Below, in pieces: positions 60,541 to 64,000 of a stretch of DNA of 64,000 nucleotides (the first letter of the stretch is position 1; every line of letters begins with the position of its first letter). The DNA lies in contig CM022671.1 of assembly GCA_012295275.1 (NCBI GenBank), forward strand, positions 15,176,956 to 15,240,955. The letters run 5' to 3'. Both the position numbers and the translations under genes were made by a program. Below the pieces are notes generated by a model that was not told the DNA's origin, did no database searches, and saw only the letters and a program-made list of their open reading frames with translations. Origin of the DNA: Chrysomallon squamiferum. Lineage: Eukaryota; Mollusca; Gastropoda; Neomphalida; Peltospiridae.

Positions 60541-61960
60541 TTAGCACAGTAGTTTTATAAAACATTTAGCTCTTGATAACACATTAGCCCAGTTATATGT
60601 CCTTCTGCATCCAATAACAGAACTGGGGTTTTCTGTCCAAGAACTAACTGTGAATTTGATTTTCTGCTTGGTGCAATATGCCATTTCTATTACATTTATC
60701 TTTGAACATTTTTTAACTGATTGCTTGATTTCATTATTCCATCCATGTACAAATTGATCATGTAGGATATGAGGTACTTTAATGCATAACTGTTCACATG
60801 TATAAAAATTAAGAAACATCCAGACATACGAATATGAAGTCATCAAGAATATTTTTAAGACATAGTTAATAAATTATACAATAGCGGTAACATTTTGTTT
60901 CTCTATGTACAAACAAGATTTCCTCAGTTGGTGATCATCCAAATCTTTAGAGAAATGAGTGGATATCTTCCAAGTTCACCATAAACAATAAAGCCATTTA
61001 TAAGTAAATACTTGACAATTTTCACCTTTAACTAATTGTAAATTAATGAAACCCCAAGTTTCACATCCTCTAATAATACTGACTGAACAACTGTCTCAAA
61101 TAAATGAAGATTACACTCAAAGGAGAAATTGTTCTGATGTATCTCGGCTATTGTGCTATAGTATAATTAAACAAATTGTTTCTTGTGAAATATATTCCTA
61201 AATGTTTATAATTATCAAGTTTCAAAAAGTCTTTCCATTAAATGTCAATATGTAATGTGCTTTTTCCCCTGTACTAAATATTATTTTTGTTTTGTCAATA
61301 TTAACTTTTCGGTTTCTGTATCTGCACTGGAACTGTTTTGACCATGTTACAGGGCATCTGGTGATTCATCTGCACAGAGTAATACGAAGTTAACATACAT
61401 ATTAAATTATCTATTAAACTCTAGAAATTGTTTCTAATTCATCTGCCTAATTTACAACTAGAAACATTTCTAAATCATTTTAAAATATTAGATATTGGTC
61501 TGTTTGCAGTAGGAGCCTTAGTTCCTTTGAACTTCTTTATAATAAACATTAAAACGTTTACTAATCTATCCCAAATTTTATTAACCATTTCCAAAGACCT
61601 ATTTGTTCTCCTTTGTGAAATGATTTTCCAGATCTATAAATAAACAATAAACATAATTCTGGTATTTGTTTATTAAGACTATTAATAAATACAAAACAAA
61701 TATATGATCATTTGTAAAATGATTCCTGTGAAATCCTGCTTCCTTTCCTTACAGTATTAACTGAATCAGCTTATTCATTTTATCTAGAATTAAGTATAGA
61801 TATAATTTTTGAAAGCAAAATGGCAAAGTAACTTGTCTATAATTCTTTGGTTCAGTATACACCCTGTTGTATCAAAATGGGCATCCCAAGTCTAATTTTC
61901 TATCGTAATTCCTACTTTAAAATATTATGATAGAATGAGTAAGATTTGTTTGCAAAATGG
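60541..61960 (-). mobile_element. Degenerate LINE, second minus-strand family
   Basis: Reading the minus strand from about 61900 downwards, fragments of a reverse transcriptase appear in order: NDHIFVLYLLINS (fingers/palm start), CLLFIYRSGKSFHK (where FVDFEKAFD is expected), LWKWLIKFGI, then NRKVNIDKTKIIFSTGEK and KLDNYKHLGIYFT (palm/thumb), and a C-terminal stretch with LHDQFVHGWNNEIKQS (60740). Stops and frameshifts are frequent. The order and spacing fit a non-LTR RT of the L2/CR1/RTE sort; the clade cannot be fixed by eye. Confidence 0.65.
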
Positions 61961-62655
61961 ATACCAACAATACAGAATAGCTCAGGGTATTTGTTAATAT
62001 AAAAAAAGAAAGAAGGAAAAAAAGGTTAACATGAATTATGATTTGTCACCCCCTCTTGGTTGTAATTTAACACCCAGATACAGATTATGCACAATGTATG
62101 CATTTCAGTATGTTTTGTTACCTAGAAAGTGACAAATCATGACATACAGTTCTTTGTAACAGATTATCTAATGTTGAAAATGCGAATGATGTTGTGTGTA
62201 GGCCTAAGGCTTGATTTGTCTGAAGAGTCGAGATTTACAATGTTGATGATAGAGTGATGTTTTGGCACATGCTTTTAGAGAATACTTTGTTTCAGTGGGA
62301 AAATATTCATGGTGGGAAAGAGGATATTTATTTAGACAATACTGCATATGTAATGCAATTCATTTAAATTAGACCCATTAGAATTTGTGATTAAAATAGT
62401 CATAATAGGAATTGGGAAGAACTTGCCAAGCTGAATTAGGAAGGACGTTACATTCTTAAGGACATTCTGAGGCACTGAGATTTGGGGGCAAAGGCATTTG
62501 GTAAATTATATTACTAACCAAATCAAATATACATATTAATTACATGCTTTGTTCCGAAAGTAATTTTCTGTTGAAAGTCAGGAGAAACACTTAAAAATGT
62601 TCTGTGAAATTCTTGTAGCATAATATCATTTAACCTGATCCTACCATGAACTCTA
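61961..62655. other. Mixed repeat relics
   Basis: 62080-62215 matches 57137-57275 (start of the 151-bp repeat region). 62216-62655 has no counterpart there; a plus-strand stretch near 62365-62420 (LDPLEFVIKIVIIG) resembles the end of Tx1-like ORF2 proteins, so it may be more of the 54225-57180 LINE family. Not certain. Confidence 0.4.
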
Positions 62656-62693
62656 TTCATTGGATATCTCCATATTGTCTGCAAGCTGGATTT

Positions 62694-63165
62694 AATCAAA
62701 AAAAGAAAAGAAAAGAAAAAAGAAAAAAATATATATAAAAAATTAATTCTTAACAGCTGTAGATGTGAGTTTTGCAATAGTTTAATTTTACGTCTTTCAA
62801 CATGATTTATGTATATTCACTTTTATTTAATACAAAACTGAATGTTGCTGTTTGCTATCAAAATAAATAACAATGTGAACTAAATTAGTGAAACCAAATT
62901 TATTGAATAGATAAAATAAATTGGACATTAAAATAAAATAACCTTCTAAAATTAAAATTCCCAAAACACATCAGTCTGTGTATCTACATAAATCACAAAA
63001 ATTGGTTATAGAAAGCCATTTGGATATATTTTAATACTTCATCATTACTTTGAACAAATAATAACTATACCTGATGAAATAATAAATTAAAGCACTAAAA
63101 CAAATTGTAAATTACTGAAAGTGATTGAACATCTAAAGCAGGCATGGGCAAATTACAGCTTTTAT
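62694..63165 (+). repeat. Segmental duplication, copy 2
   Basis: Counterpart of 57582-58028. It is preceded by GATATCTCCATATTGTCTGC, also present at 57424 and 57273. The copy keeps 13 bases (AAAGCAGGCATGG) missing from copy 1, restoring the full hAT terminus. Confidence 0.9.
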
Positions 63166-64000
63166 GAATACTGATATCAAGTCCTATACTGATGTTATTT
63201 GGCAATAAAATGTGAGTAAATTGTTTTACCCACTGAAGAAAACTTTTAAAAATCGTTGTTTTAATGTCTTAGTTGTAAATCTATAAGAGTATGGCCTATA
63301 GTTCTTTGTTTTCAAGATGAAACAAGGTCAGATCTAGTTTCTCACGTTATCTGTGCTCTTGCCACTGCAGGCTCGTAACCTGAAAACGATGTCAAATTTT
63401 TAAAACATTATCGCGAGTTCTGTTGTCTACACAAGACTGTAGTCTAGAATAGCTTACACCTCTACGCCTATATATAGAGTTCTCATCAGCCTTCCAAGGA
63501 CTGACTTATTATTTTAGATCAGCTTTTATTATCTGACAAAATTTACCCAAAATGAGTTGTTTGAAACAACCTAAAAAGCAAAAAATTGAAGACGAATGCC
63601 TTGTTTTTAACAAGGAGTGGACTGAAAAAATATTTCTTTACTGACACTGAAGCTAAAGCTGTATGTTTGATTTGTCCTGAAATGGTTGCATGTTATGGAT
63701 CCAGTCGTATGTGCAGTGAATTCAGTATTGACTGAAACATAGGCAATTCAGAAGCTTCGAAGCAGATTTTACTGATGTGCTCTACCACACAAATGTTCAC
63801 TGGTTAAGCATGGGAAAATTACTAAAGATAACTTGAAAGTAGAGATTGTCATGTTTTTTAATACGAAGGAATTCTCGCTATTTTTTAAATGAAATGGAGT
63901 GATGAATGGATTTGTGATTGTGCACTAACTGTAGACATAATGCAAAAGCTGAATGAACTAAACACAAAACTGCACAGTAAAGGTGTATTAGCTCATGAAT
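63139..64000 (+). mobile_element. 5' part of a Charlie-like hAT DNA transposon, transposase pseudogene, truncated by window end
   Basis: The terminus CAGGCATGGGCAAATTACAG at 63139 matches the CAGGGGTGGGCAAACT type of hAT/Charlie ends. A transposase reading starts at ATG 63552 (EDECLVFNKEWTEK), shifts frame once, and continues YFFTDTEAKAVCLIC, the first half of a BED-type zinc finger. It then jumps by deletion to ADFTDVLYHTNVHWLSMGK (about 63770) and EWICDCALTVDIMQKLNELN (63915), blocks of the hAT catalytic domain. Stops and a missing middle show it is non-functional. The 3' end lies beyond position 64000, so the target-site duplication cannot be read. Confidence 0.85.

Noticed and set aside
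61428-61643. 71-codon plus-strand frame.
   Set aside because: It runs antisense to reverse-transcriptase fragments on the minus strand and has no independent support.

Overview
The window is nuclear DNA from an animal. It is AT-rich, has spliced genes with GT/AG introns, and contains decayed LINEs, a hAT transposon, many microsatellites and long tandem arrays. Gene structure and the LINE/hAT families suggest a lophotrochozoan, most likely a mollusc. That placement is inference, because nothing in the window is species-diagnostic.

Genes. Two conserved genes lie in the first 8 kb, converging tail to tail. A four-exon sedoheptulokinase (SHPK) is on the plus strand (1144-3588, 471 codons). A three-exon CHCHD4/MIA40 is on the minus strand (7707-4546, 147 codons, CPC redox motif plus twin CX9C). 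Both can be assembled with clean splice sites and no frameshift. One is a carbon-metabolism kinase and the other a mitochondrial import oxidoreductase, so no joint function is implied. I find no other certain gene. Two short GC-richer islands at 15.4 kb and 17.5 kb are weak exon candidates.

8-24 kb is mostly non-coding: a possible pogo/Tigger-like MITE (8452-8789), a 43-bp minisatellite (12600-12835), a roughly 29-copy 69-bp minisatellite (13190-15165), GT-rich DNA, a 158-bp direct repeat, a roughly 65-bp minisatellite (19010-19495), a diverged roughly 1.04-kb tandem duplication, and a Jockey-like RNase H fragment (21740-22075).

24.3-52.6 kb is the main feature. It is a roughly 28-kb satellite of ~430-440-bp monomers organised as a higher-order repeat (HOR). 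Eighteen nearly identical ~1.32-kb HOR units, each made of three monomer types (A, B, C), are flanked on both sides by older, diverged single monomers. Every monomer carries a 130-bp core that looks like a decayed exon. In the best-preserved flanking copies it reads as a peptide with CX2C-X17-CX2C Cys spacing, and one monomer type keeps a splice-acceptor-like sequence in front of it. I do not recognise this family.

52.6-64 kb is a transposon graveyard: a broken Tx1/L1-like LINE (54225-57180), a minus-strand Jockey-like LINE of the same kind as the 21.7-kb fragment, a second minus-strand LINE (60541-61960), a duplicated block (57582-58028 and 62694-63165), and the 5' part of a broken Charlie-like hAT element running off the window end.
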